Position numbers and translations under genes: made by a program. Positions 39,570 through 49,474 of a stretch of 64,000 nt of DNA are shown in pieces; position 1 is the stretch's first letter; every line of letters starts with the position of its first letter. Under the pieces are notes generated by a model. The model was not told the DNA's origin. It worked only from the letters and a program-made list of their open reading frames with translations, and made no database searches. The stretch comes from a virus. The DNA lies in IMG/VR virus record IMGVR_UViG_3300030099_005086, positions 35,282 to 99,281 of that record. One strand, written 5' to 3'.

Positions 39570-40277
39570 TTAATTGTTTCTTTCTGCAGCTTGCATTTCT
39601 CTTGTATAGTTATTTATATCTGCAATATCACCTGCAATTATAGATACAGCTTCATCAATAATTAATTCACATATATCATCTTTAAACTCACAAATAACAT
39701 CTGCTGCTGTAACCTGAGTAGTATAAGGATCTACACAACCTTCAATTTGTATATTTCTAGGTTTTCTATAGTATGTTAATCCAATAGATGAAATATTAAA
39801 GTCTCTTTTATAGACTCTAATTCTATCTTTCAACATAGTGCAGTATGTTTCACCCCAATCAAAATCAGGTCTTTTTAATGCATCTCTCATAATAAGATCT
39901 ACATTTGCTTCTTCAGCTAAATATACTGTCATTGAACGTGCTGGTTCAGGACAACATTCAGAAGTTGCAAAAGCACTAACTCTTTTAAACTCTAGATAAT
40001 CAGTAGGAATATTAACACTTTCTACATAATTTTCTAAAGTACTACTAGCAACTAAAGCTGTTTCTGATAATAGTAGTTGTAAATCATCTACTCTTCTTTT
40101 AGACATTTCATCACCTTCTCTATAGTTATTAGTGCCATGCAACTGTCTTCTACACCATTCAATTTGTGCCTTATTAAAAGCTTCAACAATTTGCCAGCAT
40201 TCTATATTATCATAGTCATCACTGGCAATCTTGTTAAGCCTTTGTTTAAATTTTATTTGAAGTGTAGTATTATTCAT
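39570..40277 (-). CDS. Head-tail connector / ring-like protein
   Basis: This 235-residue protein begins MNNTTLQIKFKQRLNKIASD. The N-terminal helical part (YDNIECWQIVEAFNKAQIEWCRRQL), beta middle (DRIRVYKRDFNISSIGLTYYRKP) and helical end (ICELIIDEAVSIIAGDI) follow the helix-beta-helix layout of gp6/tubular-type connector proteins. It lies two genes after the capsid gene, where connectors are expected. The gene starts 2 bases after the stop of the 340-residue gene. The assignment rests on layout, not detected homology. Confidence 0.55.
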   Translation of the reverse strand: MNNTTLQIKFKQRLNKIASDDYDNIECWQIVEAFNKAQIEWCRRQLHGTNNYREGDEMSKRRVDDLQLLLSETALVASSTLENYVESVNIPTDYLEFKRVSAFATSECCPEPARSMTVYLAEEANVDLIMRDALKRPDFDWGETYCTMLKDRIRVYKRDFNISSIGLTYYRKPRNIQIEGCVDPYTTQVTAADVICEFKDDICELIIDEAVSIIAGDIADINNYTREMQAAERNN

Positions 40278-40279
40278 AA

Positions 40280-41302
40280 TTAGCTATTCCAAAAATCTTC
40301 TATTCTTTCCATTAATGATTCTAATGCATCATCATTAATAGGGTTCTTTAAAAATTCTAATACCTCATGTGTATTTTTACCAAGTCTAGCTTTAGTATGT
40401 GCATCAATAATATAACCTTTACTATCAGTAATTATAACTTGATAGAATGTAGCATCTTTAACTAATGTTCTCAGTTTAAGATTTTCCATTGTGTCACTTG
40501 CATTTTCAATAAATGTTTTTGCACATCTTGATTGATTTTCATCATAACCCATACCATTGATATATAAATCCATATTTTCATATAAAATATCAATTGGTGT
40601 AGACTTTATATATTGTGAGCTATCATTATCTGTTAACTTTGTAACATAAAATAATTTAGTAGTATCTTCATCAAATAAATTTTGTAAACTAGACAATGCT
40701 TTATTTCTTAATTTACTTAACTTAGTTCTTGACTCAGTAGATTTTTTTAACTCATCTAAATAAAATCTACATCCTGATGCTTTTTTAGCATCTTCTAATG
40801 ATTTTGCAACTAATGAAAAACCACCTGCTCTGATTGCACACAATTTAATTAAATCATATGGATCAGTTTTTGGATCAAGATATAAAGGATCATTACCTAC
40901 TTTTATATTCATCTTACTCCAAAAATCATAGTTATCTGGTTTTAATACAGTTACTTTATTCCAAAACTCTGGATCTTTTACATCTATTACATTAGCTGCT
41001 AATTGTTGTTCAAGTTCAGCAACCATTGTTCTAATTTCTTTTATTTTTGCAGCTCTCTCTTTAGTTGGTAATGCTTTTACTTCTGGTGCAAATTCATTTA
41101 AACCTGTAATGTATCTTTTAATACCATTGATTTCTAAACAGGTTAATTCTTCCATGTGGTATACACCATCATGTACTGTCATATTATATTTTTCTAATCC
41201 CATATTTTCAAATGCAGGATTAAAGAAAGGACGTACAGCAATAGTTTGATCTTTATTTTGCTGGTACTTTTCAACAATTGTTAAATCTAAGTTTGTAGCC
41301 AT
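40280..41302 (-). CDS. Conserved-position head-module protein, unknown
   Basis: This 340-residue, mainly helical protein starts MATNLDLTIVEKYQQNKDQTI. A long helix (AAKIKEIRTMVAELEQQLAA) lies near residues 80-105, and repeated short strands are seen in the last third (FYQVIITDSKGYIIDAH). No enzymatic motif is visible. It directly follows the capsid gene after a terminator-like hairpin and carries the AAACCAAT leader six bases before its ATG, as the scaffold-like gene does, suggesting strong translation. A capsid-associated or portal-associated role is inferred from position. Confidence 0.5.
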   Translation of the reverse strand: MATNLDLTIVEKYQQNKDQTIAVRPFFNPAFENMGLEKYNMTVHDGVYHMEELTCLEINGIKRYITGLNEFAPEVKALPTKERAAKIKEIRTMVAELEQQLAANVIDVKDPEFWNKVTVLKPDNYDFWSKMNIKVGNDPLYLDPKTDPYDLIKLCAIRAGGFSLVAKSLEDAKKASGCRFYLDELKKSTESRTKLSKLRNKALSSLQNLFDEDTTKLFYVTKLTDNDSSQYIKSTPIDILYENMDLYINGMGYDENQSRCAKTFIENASDTMENLKLRTLVKDATFYQVIITDSKGYIIDAHTKARLGKNTHEVLEFLKNPINDDALESLMERIEDFWNS

Positions 41303-41306
41303 TTTT

Positions 41307-41327
41307 ATATTGGTTTATAAATTAATA
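41307..41327 (-). promoter_or_regulatory. AAACCAAT translation-leader element before the 340-residue gene
   Basis: The minus strand reads ATTAATTTATAAACCAATAT just before the ATG at 41302. The CCAAT core ends six bases from the start codon. Essentially the same leader precedes the genes starting at 44370 and 53014 at the same spacing, where a ribosome-binding element would sit. Confidence 0.5.
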
Positions 41328-41344
41328 ATTAATAAAAGAATAGT

Positions 41345-41362
41345 GGGAGGGTTTCCCCTCCC
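41345..41362 (-). terminator. GC-rich hairpin after the capsid gene
   Basis: GGGAGGG and CCCTCCC pair over a 4-base loop, a very stable stem in otherwise AT-rich DNA, 22 bases after the capsid stop at 41384. On the minus strand it is followed by ACTATTCTTTTATT, a poor T tract, so it may be a partial terminator or an mRNA 3'-end stabiliser for the capsid message. Confidence 0.65.
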
Positions 41363-41383
41363 CCATTCAACAAAAAAGATATA

Positions 41384-43039
41384 TTAGAATGATCCTCCTG
41401 TAATAGGATTCTTCATCACAATCTTAAGAACTTTAGTTGGGTCCTTCACCCATACAGCAGGCATGGTTTGAGTCATATATACTCTATAACCATTAAACTG
41501 TCCTGTAGAAGCAAATCCTTGTGTACGTCCCATATAGTCCATAGTACCATTTTGATAGAACCACTTTAATTGGTTATCCCAAGAAAGTTTCAATAAGAAC
41601 AAGTTATCTTGTACATTATCAGTAATATCAAAGATAATAAAACTATAAGATGAAAGTGGACGTCCATCAATTAATGGATTCTCTACATCATTAGTATGTA
41701 AGTTATCAAATGCAGGATTCAATACAAATCTAATATTTGCTAAGAATGGAATTACATAAGATGTAAATGCATATCCAAATCCTAAATCCATAGGATCACC
41801 TTTAACAATACCTAAAGCATCTGCATTAATAGTACCTGCACTACCAATACCACTATTATTGTAGCTAAATGCAGATCCAAATGTAGCAGCTTCTTTACGG
41901 ATTGCTTCATTGATTAATTTCATACCACCCATACCAGTTTGTACAACTAATGTACGACCTGGATCTGGACCTTCTAATTCAACTTTACCTTGATAGAAGT
42001 TATATAGTTCATTCTTGAACATTTCAAGATCAAATGAAGACTTGTTATAAACTCTTTTGTAAGAGTTATCTAATTGTCTCCAAAGACCAACAGATAATCT
42101 AATATCATCTGGACCATCTTGTTTAACTCTACCACCAGCACCCCACATTAAGTATGTCTCAATGTCGTTTGCAATTTTAGTTAAGTGAGCTGCTTCAAGA
42201 CCAGTAAGGAATGTTCTAGTCAAAGAACCATTATCAAACGCACGTCTGATATAATCTTTACCCATTGCACCAACCATATCAGTTAGTGTAGTAATTGAAG
42301 GATCCATGTTTTTATCAAAGTTTCTCCAAATTTCAGTAACAGGTACAGTACCATCAGCATTCATTCCACCTTTAAGCATTAAATCTGCTCTAGAAGAAAT
42401 AGAATAATGTACGTGTGCTTCTGCTCCTCCTACAAAGTTGTAGAACTCACGGAAACCAGCACCTGTTTGAATATCAGAAAATCTTTCACCGTACTCACCT
42501 CTTGCAGAACCTTTTCTGAAGAACTTAGTACCCATTGTTAAATATTTAGTTGCATCTAAAGTTGTACCATTAGAGTTGTTTACTAACTGTACAGTATAGA
42601 TGAAACCATCACCTGCAGGAAGAATATCATCCGCTGTGATGTAAAGTTCAAGTCCATTATACTTATCATAAGTAATAATGTCCCCATGACCAAAAGCACG
42701 TTCAGATAATTTAATTCTAAAAGGTACACCGTCTGCACCTAAGTCATTAACACCTGAAATGTTGCCCATACAATATGGTAAGTCTTTAGAGACAGGTGTC
42801 TGCCACTTATACTCACCTCTAGCATTGTCCACCTCAATTGTATTCTGTCCACCAAAGCTAGACATCTGATACAAAGGCATTTCTACCTTTTGTGTCATTG
42901 CCCATAGATCAACAGGACCAAAATCCATTGGCTCTGCTGTTCCTAGCATGTTAGCTAAGTGATATGAATCAACGTGGGAACTTGCTTTGTAGCTTGTATC
43001 TCTTAGAAACAAGCCGTTGTTTAAAACTGGAGTTGCCAT
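41384..43039 (-). CDS. Major capsid protein (HK97-fold candidate)
   Basis: This 551-residue protein begins MATPVLNNGLFLRDTSYKAS. It follows the portal and acidic scaffold-like genes, has the expected size for a crAss-like capsid protein and shows an alternating helix/strand composition with a long-helix-like segment (MVGAMGKDYIRRAFDNGSLTR) and a late beta/P-domain-like region (RFVLNPAFDNLHTN). Codon use has more G and C at third positions than the neighbours (GGT, GCA, ACA, CGT and AAC are frequent), as often seen in the most expressed virion gene. A stable hairpin follows it. The capsid call is firm by context; the fold is inferred. Confidence 0.8.
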   Translation of the reverse strand: MATPVLNNGLFLRDTSYKASSHVDSYHLANMLGTAEPMDFGPVDLWAMTQKVEMPLYQMSSFGGQNTIEVDNARGEYKWQTPVSKDLPYCMGNISGVNDLGADGVPFRIKLSERAFGHGDIITYDKYNGLELYITADDILPAGDGFIYTVQLVNNSNGTTLDATKYLTMGTKFFRKGSARGEYGERFSDIQTGAGFREFYNFVGGAEAHVHYSISSRADLMLKGGMNADGTVPVTEIWRNFDKNMDPSITTLTDMVGAMGKDYIRRAFDNGSLTRTFLTGLEAAHLTKIANDIETYLMWGAGGRVKQDGPDDIRLSVGLWRQLDNSYKRVYNKSSFDLEMFKNELYNFYQGKVELEGPDPGRTLVVQTGMGGMKLINEAIRKEAATFGSAFSYNNSGIGSAGTINADALGIVKGDPMDLGFGYAFTSYVIPFLANIRFVLNPAFDNLHTNDVENPLIDGRPLSSYSFIIFDITDNVQDNLFLLKLSWDNQLKWFYQNGTMDYMGRTQGFASTGQFNGYRVYMTQTMPAVWVKDPTKVLKIVMKNPITGGSF

Positions 43040-43071
43040 AATTCAAATTTGTTATTAATAATTAATTTAGT

Positions 43072-44370
43072 TTAAAATCTTTTAAATATATTTTTACCAG
43101 AGTTTCTAGAAAGTTTTTTTCTAGTATCCTTTGGTTCTACGGTTTTAGTGCTTGACTGTTTAGATGCTTGTGCAGTTTTTAATTTACGCACAGTTTTCTC
43201 TACAGCTGCTGTCTCACCTTTAGTCATAATCTGTGATTTATAAGAATCTGGGTCTGCTAATAACCACAATGCTTCTGAAATAAGACTATAATTAGGTTCA
43301 ACAAATTGGTATTTTTCTAGTAAATGTCCTAACAAGTTAGTATTCTTCCCAGAAATAGAAGGATACTGAGGATTCACTAAACCGTTATATAACATAGATT
43401 GTACTTTCTTATCTATCTTAACATCATTTAGTTTACCTTCTTTTAATGTGTTATAAACATTTTCCATATAATCTTGTGATGCTTTTTGTTGTTGAGCTTT
43501 TTTCATCTCTTGCTCTTTTAATTTAGCAGCAACAACTTTTTCTTGCATCTTATCTAACTTTGGTTTAAATTTCTTAGCTTGTTGTTCTAACTTACCAAGA
43601 TCTTTCCAAAGTTCAATCTCTTCATCAATTTCTTCTCTATTACCATAACCCGTAGCAGCAAGATATTCTCTTATAATATACTCTTGATCATCTTGAGTTT
43701 TAACATTTAAATCTCTTGTTTCTTCTACTTGAGCTAATGTTTGAAACAAACTCTTTAAATCTTGACCACCATCTGCTACATATTTTGCAGCTATTTGTAA
43801 TTCTTGTGGTAAACTATTAAAAAACTGTGCAGGTGTTTCACGTCTAACAGCATTTGCTTTTTCTTCTAAGTTAGCTTCTATTAGTTCTTCCCAATCTTTT
43901 GCAGAATAATCTGATAAATCTTTATCATCATCAAAACCAATTATCTTTTCATCTTTAATTAATTTTGTAAATACATCTGCTATACCTTCAATTTTCTTTC
44001 TACCAGGTTTTTTCTTTTCTGTTTGTTCTTCTTCATCAATAGATAATATCTCATCTATTTCTTCTTTTTTTACATCTACTTTTATTTCTTCTGTAGATTC
44101 TTCTTCAGTTTCTTCTTTAACTTCAGCCTTTTCATTTAGATCAGTAGCTTCATTCTGTGGCTCTTCAATTATTTTTTCTTCTTTAGGACCTTCATCATCT
44201 TCATTTAAAAAAGATAAATCTACTTTACCACCTCTTGAAAAAACATTTGGTTTACTCTTTTCCTCTTCAGGTAATGTAACTGAATCAGAAGTAACTACAC
44301 CATCAAATATTTCATCAATGTTTACGTCTACTTCTTTAACTTTAGTTTCTATAACTTTTTCTTCTGCCAT
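43072..44370 (-). CDS. Acidic scaffold-like / capsid assembly protein
   Basis: This 432-residue protein starts MAEEKVIETKVKEVDVNIDE. The first 140 residues are extremely acidic (Glu-rich runs such as EEETEEESTEEI), the middle is helical with coiled-coil character (KLEQQAKKFKPKLDKMQEKVV) and the C-terminus is basic and Ser/Thr-rich (KDTRKKLSRNSGKNIFKRF). This charge pattern and the position between portal and capsid genes are typical of phage scaffolding proteins that direct capsid assembly and then leave or are cut. No protease motif is seen in it. Confidence 0.7.
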   Translation of the reverse strand: MAEEKVIETKVKEVDVNIDEIFDGVVTSDSVTLPEEEKSKPNVFSRGGKVDLSFLNEDDEGPKEEKIIEEPQNEATDLNEKAEVKEETEEESTEEIKVDVKKEEIDEILSIDEEEQTEKKKPGRKKIEGIADVFTKLIKDEKIIGFDDDKDLSDYSAKDWEELIEANLEEKANAVRRETPAQFFNSLPQELQIAAKYVADGGQDLKSLFQTLAQVEETRDLNVKTQDDQEYIIREYLAATGYGNREEIDEEIELWKDLGKLEQQAKKFKPKLDKMQEKVVAAKLKEQEMKKAQQQKASQDYMENVYNTLKEGKLNDVKIDKKVQSMLYNGLVNPQYPSISGKNTNLLGHLLEKYQFVEPNYSLISEALWLLADPDSYKSQIMTKGETAAVEKTVRKLKTAQASKQSSTKTVEPKDTRKKLSRNSGKNIFKRF

Positions 44371-44373
44371 AAC

Positions 44374-44395
44374 TATATTGGTTTTAATAATTAAT
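44374..44395 (-). promoter_or_regulatory. AAACCAAT translation-leader element before the scaffold-like gene
   Basis: The minus strand reads ATTAATTATTAAAACCAATA just before the ATG at 44370, with CCAAT ending six bases from the start codon. It is the best-matching copy of the leader also seen at 41307-41327 and 53017-53036. Confidence 0.5.
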
Positions 44396-44482
44396 ACACA
44401 TATAATATAATAAGATTTTTATTAATAAACCTTAAAAATTTTATTTTTATAAAAGATTTCTTGTAGTATATAGCTAACTATG

Positions 44483-47239
44483 TTATTCTTCTTCTGTATT
44501 AGAAGAATTAACATCATATTTGTTTTTATTCTCTCTAGCTATTTGTAGATTTTTATCTGCAATATCACGTTGAGTAGCAAGTCTTTCTCGTTCTATATTA
44601 ATTTTTTCTTGACTATCAGAATTTTTTATTGCAGCCTGTTCTCTTTTAAAGTTCATCTGCTCTCTATATTGATCTCTTTGACGTATATCTTTCAATGCAT
44701 CTTGATAATCACTCTGTAAATTTTGATTAATATCTACTTGAGCACCATAACCTGCAGATCTAATTTCTGCAACAGTAATATCTTTTTGTATTTCTGCTTG
44801 AGACTTTTGCATTTCAAACTCACGTTCTGCAGCTTTTTCTTTAGCTTGTGCTTCTAATTGTTGTTGCTGCATCTGTTGTTGTTGCTGCATTTGCTGCTGT
44901 CTTTGCATCTCTTGTTTATTCTCTGCATCTTTTAGTATATCAGAAACCTCAGCAATAGAATCAGCTTTTATTATATTACCTAAATCATATATACTTGCAC
45001 CTGTAGTATTATTAGTTAATGCCATTTGTTTTAACTGATCAAGTATTGATCTATGATTTGTTTTTGTTGTAGCAAATACATTAAAGTCTCTTAATAATAA
45101 ATCTGTACCATTTATAGTAAAGTTTACTTTTTCAGCTTCAGAAGACATATAGGTTAATCTTACAGAAGGATTTGTACTATGATAATACTGTGCTAAATCA
45201 GTTCTCATTTGATGTACACGTGGCATTAAATGATCTGAGTGTTGTACAAAATATACTTCAGTTTGAGCATATGATTGATTTAAAGCTTGTGTTACACCTG
45301 TAGCAGTTTGTTGTCCAATAGGTGCACCAAGTCTTTGAGGATTAACTCCTATAGCATCAAATGCTTGTTGTTTAAAATAATTAGCTAATTGTATTCTAGA
45401 CATTATTCTATTAGTCTGCTCTAGATTTAATGTTTGATAATGATTAAAGTTTGTAGCATTTTCTGTATTTGTAATAGAAGTATCTAATGGTAACATACCA
45501 AAATCTTTCATAGCTACATATGCTTTTGCCATATTGTTCTTACCCCAATCTTCACCCATAGAATGACGTGGTAATGCATTTTGATCAAACATAATTACAG
45601 TACCAAGTTCATCTACTAAAATGTCAGCTATCTGGTTATTAACCATATTATATCCTACTTGATAAGGTTTCATAAGATCTACTAAAGAAGTTGATCTAGT
45701 GTTTCTATCAGAAAATACTCTACCTTCTATAGGTAATTTGCAACCATATAAATTATTATCTCCTTTAAATTGAAAATGTAATCTACCTGGTTTCTTTTTA
45801 TTTATACCTAAATATATAGGATGGAATCCGTCAACATCTTCTGATTTCCAATATGTAGGTAAGTTAGGACCAATCTTAATACCACCCCAAACTTCATTAA
45901 TCCAAAAATAATCTACATGTTCACCTTGAATTAAATTATCTTTTGACTTTTCTTTAAATAGATTTGTATTATAAATAGCTTTTTCAGTTATCTTGTAGTT
46001 TTCATCTACTATTTCTTGTATAACTTCTCCATCTTCAAGAACTCTAGTAAGATGTCCTATTTTTCTTTGTGTTTTCCAATATACAGTAGTTACTCTAAGT
46101 AAATCTAAATCACCCCAATATCCTACATCATCACCTTCACTTAATATTTGATTTACAATATCACCACCTACAGTAGGATCTTTATCCCAATTAGATATAA
46201 ATTGTCTATATGCAAGTGATGGTGCACCTGTATTCCAAGCATGTGATTTATTTGCATCATAGTATGAACCATCATTTTGATAACCATTAACTAAATATTT
46301 AGCACCTGCAGTAGGACGTATATTCTCTAATGATGTTAATTGTTCTTGTGTCATTAGATAACCATAATTATCTATAACATCTGCAGGAGTCATCATATCA
46401 CATTTACCTGCAAAGTTTCCTTCAGATATATATCTTGAATCTGGTGACTTATGATAAAAGGTTAATACAGGATTCCAAAGTTCTACTTCATAATCATCTT
46501 CTAACATTTTAAAATGCCAAAACTCTCTATCAGTAATAAGCATATCACGGAAACCTCTTTCCTCTAACTCATCTATTTTAAATCTTTCTACATCAACAAT
46601 TGTTTGATGAGATGCCCACTCTTCTACTAAACTTCTATAATCTTTTGAAAAGAAATCTTCTATTTCAGGAAGTGATTTTAATTTTTCTGGAGCCAGTTCT
46701 TTTTTAAATTCTTCTTGATTAGGATCTAAACCCATATTAAGAAGTTCAACTGTCATTTTATTATAAGCATCTTTTAGTAAATTATCTTCAATAAGTGCTC
46801 TCTTTGCTTCAAGCATTTCATTATATGATAAATCATCTACTGCTCTAAATTGTACTTTATGAAATCTTTTTGTAAACTCTCCAGTAAGAACATTTATTAC
46901 ATTAGGAATAATTGGATAAAATTTAAGTTCTAATGCAGATTCATCTTCTTTAGTTAAGATGTCCATTAACTCTTTATACTCATTATTCTCTTCTACAATA
47001 TAATCTGTCTTATCAATAATACCTTTTGCAAGTTTATAATTTTTAAGTAACTTGCGGGCATTACTTCTAAGATATTCCATACCTCTCATTTCTAACCAAT
47101 CAAGATTCCAAGCTGCCCAGTTTTCATCTTTTTCTTTGTTAGAAATAAATTGTGTAGGTTGTGTTAAAGAGCTACTTGATATTTCATTACCTTTAACCTT
47201 AGCTCCTTTTTTTAACTGTAGTGCGTTATATAATTGCAT
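44483..47239 (-). CDS. Portal protein
   Basis: This 918-residue protein follows the terminase gene and precedes scaffold and capsid genes. It has the portal-like layout of a helical N-terminal part (EDENWAAWNLDWLEMRGMEYL), a wing/clip region with many aromatic strands, and a middle stem with RLGAPIGQQTATGVTQALNQSY, a motif of the type seen in large podovirus portals. The C-terminal 170 residues form a long Gln-rich coiled coil (residues about 765-830, MQRQQQMQQQQQMQQQQ) ending in charged helices, the likely barrel. It forms the dodecameric vertex through which DNA enters and leaves the head. Fairly firm. Confidence 0.8.
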   Translation of the reverse strand: MQLYNALQLKKGAKVKGNEISSSSLTQPTQFISNKEKDENWAAWNLDWLEMRGMEYLRSNARKLLKNYKLAKGIIDKTDYIVEENNEYKELMDILTKEDESALELKFYPIIPNVINVLTGEFTKRFHKVQFRAVDDLSYNEMLEAKRALIEDNLLKDAYNKMTVELLNMGLDPNQEEFKKELAPEKLKSLPEIEDFFSKDYRSLVEEWASHQTIVDVERFKIDELEERGFRDMLITDREFWHFKMLEDDYEVELWNPVLTFYHKSPDSRYISEGNFAGKCDMMTPADVIDNYGYLMTQEQLTSLENIRPTAGAKYLVNGYQNDGSYYDANKSHAWNTGAPSLAYRQFISNWDKDPTVGGDIVNQILSEGDDVGYWGDLDLLRVTTVYWKTQRKIGHLTRVLEDGEVIQEIVDENYKITEKAIYNTNLFKEKSKDNLIQGEHVDYFWINEVWGGIKIGPNLPTYWKSEDVDGFHPIYLGINKKKPGRLHFQFKGDNNLYGCKLPIEGRVFSDRNTRSTSLVDLMKPYQVGYNMVNNQIADILVDELGTVIMFDQNALPRHSMGEDWGKNNMAKAYVAMKDFGMLPLDTSITNTENATNFNHYQTLNLEQTNRIMSRIQLANYFKQQAFDAIGVNPQRLGAPIGQQTATGVTQALNQSYAQTEVYFVQHSDHLMPRVHQMRTDLAQYYHSTNPSVRLTYMSSEAEKVNFTINGTDLLLRDFNVFATTKTNHRSILDQLKQMALTNNTTGASIYDLGNIIKADSIAEVSDILKDAENKQEMQRQQQMQQQQQMQQQQLEAQAKEKAAEREFEMQKSQAEIQKDITVAEIRSAGYGAQVDINQNLQSDYQDALKDIRQRDQYREQMNFKREQAAIKNSDSQEKINIERERLATQRDIADKNLQIARENKNKYDVNSSNTEEE

Positions 47240-47290
47240 AGTTTATTTCTATATTTCCACAAGTTGTTGTTGTAATCCAGTAGTTTTCCA

Positions 47291-49474
47291 TTATCTAATA
47301 TTTTTAAATCCTGATCTTCTTGGTCTAGAACTATACCTGGATCTACCACCTAAATTCCTAAAAGGACTCATATTTAATTTATACAAATTCTTAGACTTAT
47401 CCAAGTTATTGTCTGATTCTTTTTCAATCCGTTTGCTATATCCTCTATTAGATTGTTGTATTTTAGCAAAAGCAACTAATGCAGCAAATGAAACTAATCT
47501 ATCCACGTTTAATCCAGGATAATAAGCAAGCATTTCTGTTAATAGCATTTTATCTGGTATTCTTTCTACACCTAATGTTTGTGATATAACTTCACCATTA
47601 TCATCTAATTGTTCATCTATTGATTCTCTAAGAAATTCTATTGCATAAGATATTAAATGATTTTTAAATAATGTACCAGTATTTTTCCAACCATACTCTT
47701 GATATACTGTTCTATTTGAACCAAGATCTTTTAAAAATAATACTTGTTGTTTTGGTACAAGATATTTTTGTTTTCTTTTTGAAATCATATGTTGAATAAA
47801 TAAAGATATATTGTTCTCTACTAATGTCCATGCATTATACCATTCAATAATCATTTCAAGTTGTTCATGTGTTTTATTTATATCATCATATCTACCACAC
47901 CATGAAGCAACTATTTTATCTCTTTCTATAAAACTTTCTAATCCATTTTTAGTTTCTCTTGTAACTTCTACAGGATTCTTATAAACAAAAATACTACATA
48001 AAGAATCTGATGTAGTAGTTTTACCTTCTGACACAGGGTCAATAGATGCATAATAAGTACCAAACTCTGGATTTTTTACAGGTCTTTCCCATACAACTAA
48101 TACTCCAGTTTTATCTTCTCTTTTTCTATTTACAGGAAATTCAGTAATAGGTAGTTTTTTAGAACGTGTAGCTATAATACCTTTTTGATCTTTATCTAAT
48201 TCAATAAATTCATATGGATATTTTTTTTCCTCTATTTGTTTTAATTGTTTAGATAAAATACTTTGTGGAAAGATTGAAGCTTTTCTATAAGCAAATGCTT
48301 CTGCAATATTAACAGGTTTTTGTGATATACGTAATTGATATTGTTCTGGTGATAGTTCTCGTTTCCAATCTTTTCTTTCTTTGTGTATTGCTTCTAATGC
48401 TTCTTTAACTAAAGAGTTGCCATATTTATCAATATAAGGGGGCATAGAGTGCTGTTCAGGAATAAATAGACCTGCTATACCAATTGTACCTTTATCATCT
48501 AATAGATTAGTTTCTATAGCATATATATCATTAGCTTGTGGATTTAGTATCATATCTTTTAATGGATTACATTGTGTAAGATCACCCACTGATCCTGCAG
48601 CAATAAACATACCAGTTGTCATCATACCAGATGTCATTGCTGGTCTAATATATTCATATGTTTGATCCATTTTAGGTGCAATACCTGCCTCCTCATGAAA
48701 AAAGAAAGTACATGGTCCACCTACTCCAGTTGTTGCATTTTTTTCAAAAGAAGCTCCTTGTATCTTAGACATAAGACCTTTGTTAGTTTTTCTATTATTT
48801 ATTCTAACTTCTATCTTCTGTTCCCACAATAATACTTTTTCTGGTGTACATGGTCTATACCAAGCTGTATGCTCATTAAGAAAAGTTTTATATTCATCTA
48901 AAAACTTCCATGAACCTTTATCATTAATATAATCTTTTAATGATGCACCTATTTTACATATAGATCCCTCTTCAAACCAAAACTGATTTATAATCTTACC
49001 CATATGAAAGTATGAAGATGCTATCTGTCTTTTTTTAAGAATAGCTGCATGCTTGTAATTTAATTCAGCAAGTAACTCATATAATGCCATATGATATTGT
49101 GCATCTCTAACTTTAGCAAATCCGTACTTTTTTTCTTCTTTATCAAAGATTGGTAAGAAGTTTAACCACATATAATAATCTCTTGTTAAATACCATATAT
49201 GTTTATCTCCATAAAAGATAACTCCTTCTCTACATTTTTCTTTTTCTTTATTCCAATAATTTATAAAGTCTTTTGATCTAAATGGTTTATCACAATAAAA
49301 ACCATTAGTATTAAAATTTTTTGCTTGTTCATTAAATAGCAAAGCAGTATCATCAAACTGATACTGCCCTGGTTCTCTAAATAAAGTATTTAAAAATTTT
49401 ATAAAACTTTCTTTAGTTTCAAATTCTTTATAAATCCATTCACCATCTTTATATGTAGGAATTTTTTTAAACAT
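47291..49474 (-). CDS. terL: Terminase large subunit
   Basis: This 727-residue protein packages DNA into the prohead using ATP and cuts the concatemer. The variant Walker A is KKRQIASSYF (about 147-156), with Arg and Ser as usual in terminases. The Walker B is CTFFFHEEAG (255-264), where His-Glu replaces Asp-Glu. The RNase H-like nuclease domain begins with YYASIDPVSEGKTTTSD (about 480-500), giving the first catalytic Asp. A basic C-terminus (GGRSRYSSRPRRSGF) probably contacts DNA or the portal. Its ATG lies within the last codons of the GroES-like gene (8-base overlap), implying coupled translation. The length fits crAss-like terminases. Confidence 0.9.
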   Translation of the reverse strand: MFKKIPTYKDGEWIYKEFETKESFIKFLNTLFREPGQYQFDDTALLFNEQAKNFNTNGFYCDKPFRSKDFINYWNKEKEKCREGVIFYGDKHIWYLTRDYYMWLNFLPIFDKEEKKYGFAKVRDAQYHMALYELLAELNYKHAAILKKRQIASSYFHMGKIINQFWFEEGSICKIGASLKDYINDKGSWKFLDEYKTFLNEHTAWYRPCTPEKVLLWEQKIEVRINNRKTNKGLMSKIQGASFEKNATTGVGGPCTFFFHEEAGIAPKMDQTYEYIRPAMTSGMMTTGMFIAAGSVGDLTQCNPLKDMILNPQANDIYAIETNLLDDKGTIGIAGLFIPEQHSMPPYIDKYGNSLVKEALEAIHKERKDWKRELSPEQYQLRISQKPVNIAEAFAYRKASIFPQSILSKQLKQIEEKKYPYEFIELDKDQKGIIATRSKKLPITEFPVNRKREDKTGVLVVWERPVKNPEFGTYYASIDPVSEGKTTTSDSLCSIFVYKNPVEVTRETKNGLESFIERDKIVASWCGRYDDINKTHEQLEMIIEWYNAWTLVENNISLFIQHMISKRKQKYLVPKQQVLFLKDLGSNRTVYQEYGWKNTGTLFKNHLISYAIEFLRESIDEQLDDNGEVISQTLGVERIPDKMLLTEMLAYYPGLNVDRLVSFAALVAFAKIQQSNRGYSKRIEKESDNNLDKSKNLYKLNMSPFRNLGGRSRYSSRPRRSGFKNIR

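Noticed and set aside
41345-41362. Full rho-independent terminator after the capsid gene
   Set aside because: The stem is strong but the following minus-strand sequence has no proper T-run, so I keep it as a partial terminator or stabiliser only.
47052-47522. A 156-residue plus-strand open frame across the portal/terminase junction
   Set aside because: It lies antisense to two well-supported genes, has no start context and no domain; it is a shadow of codon bias.
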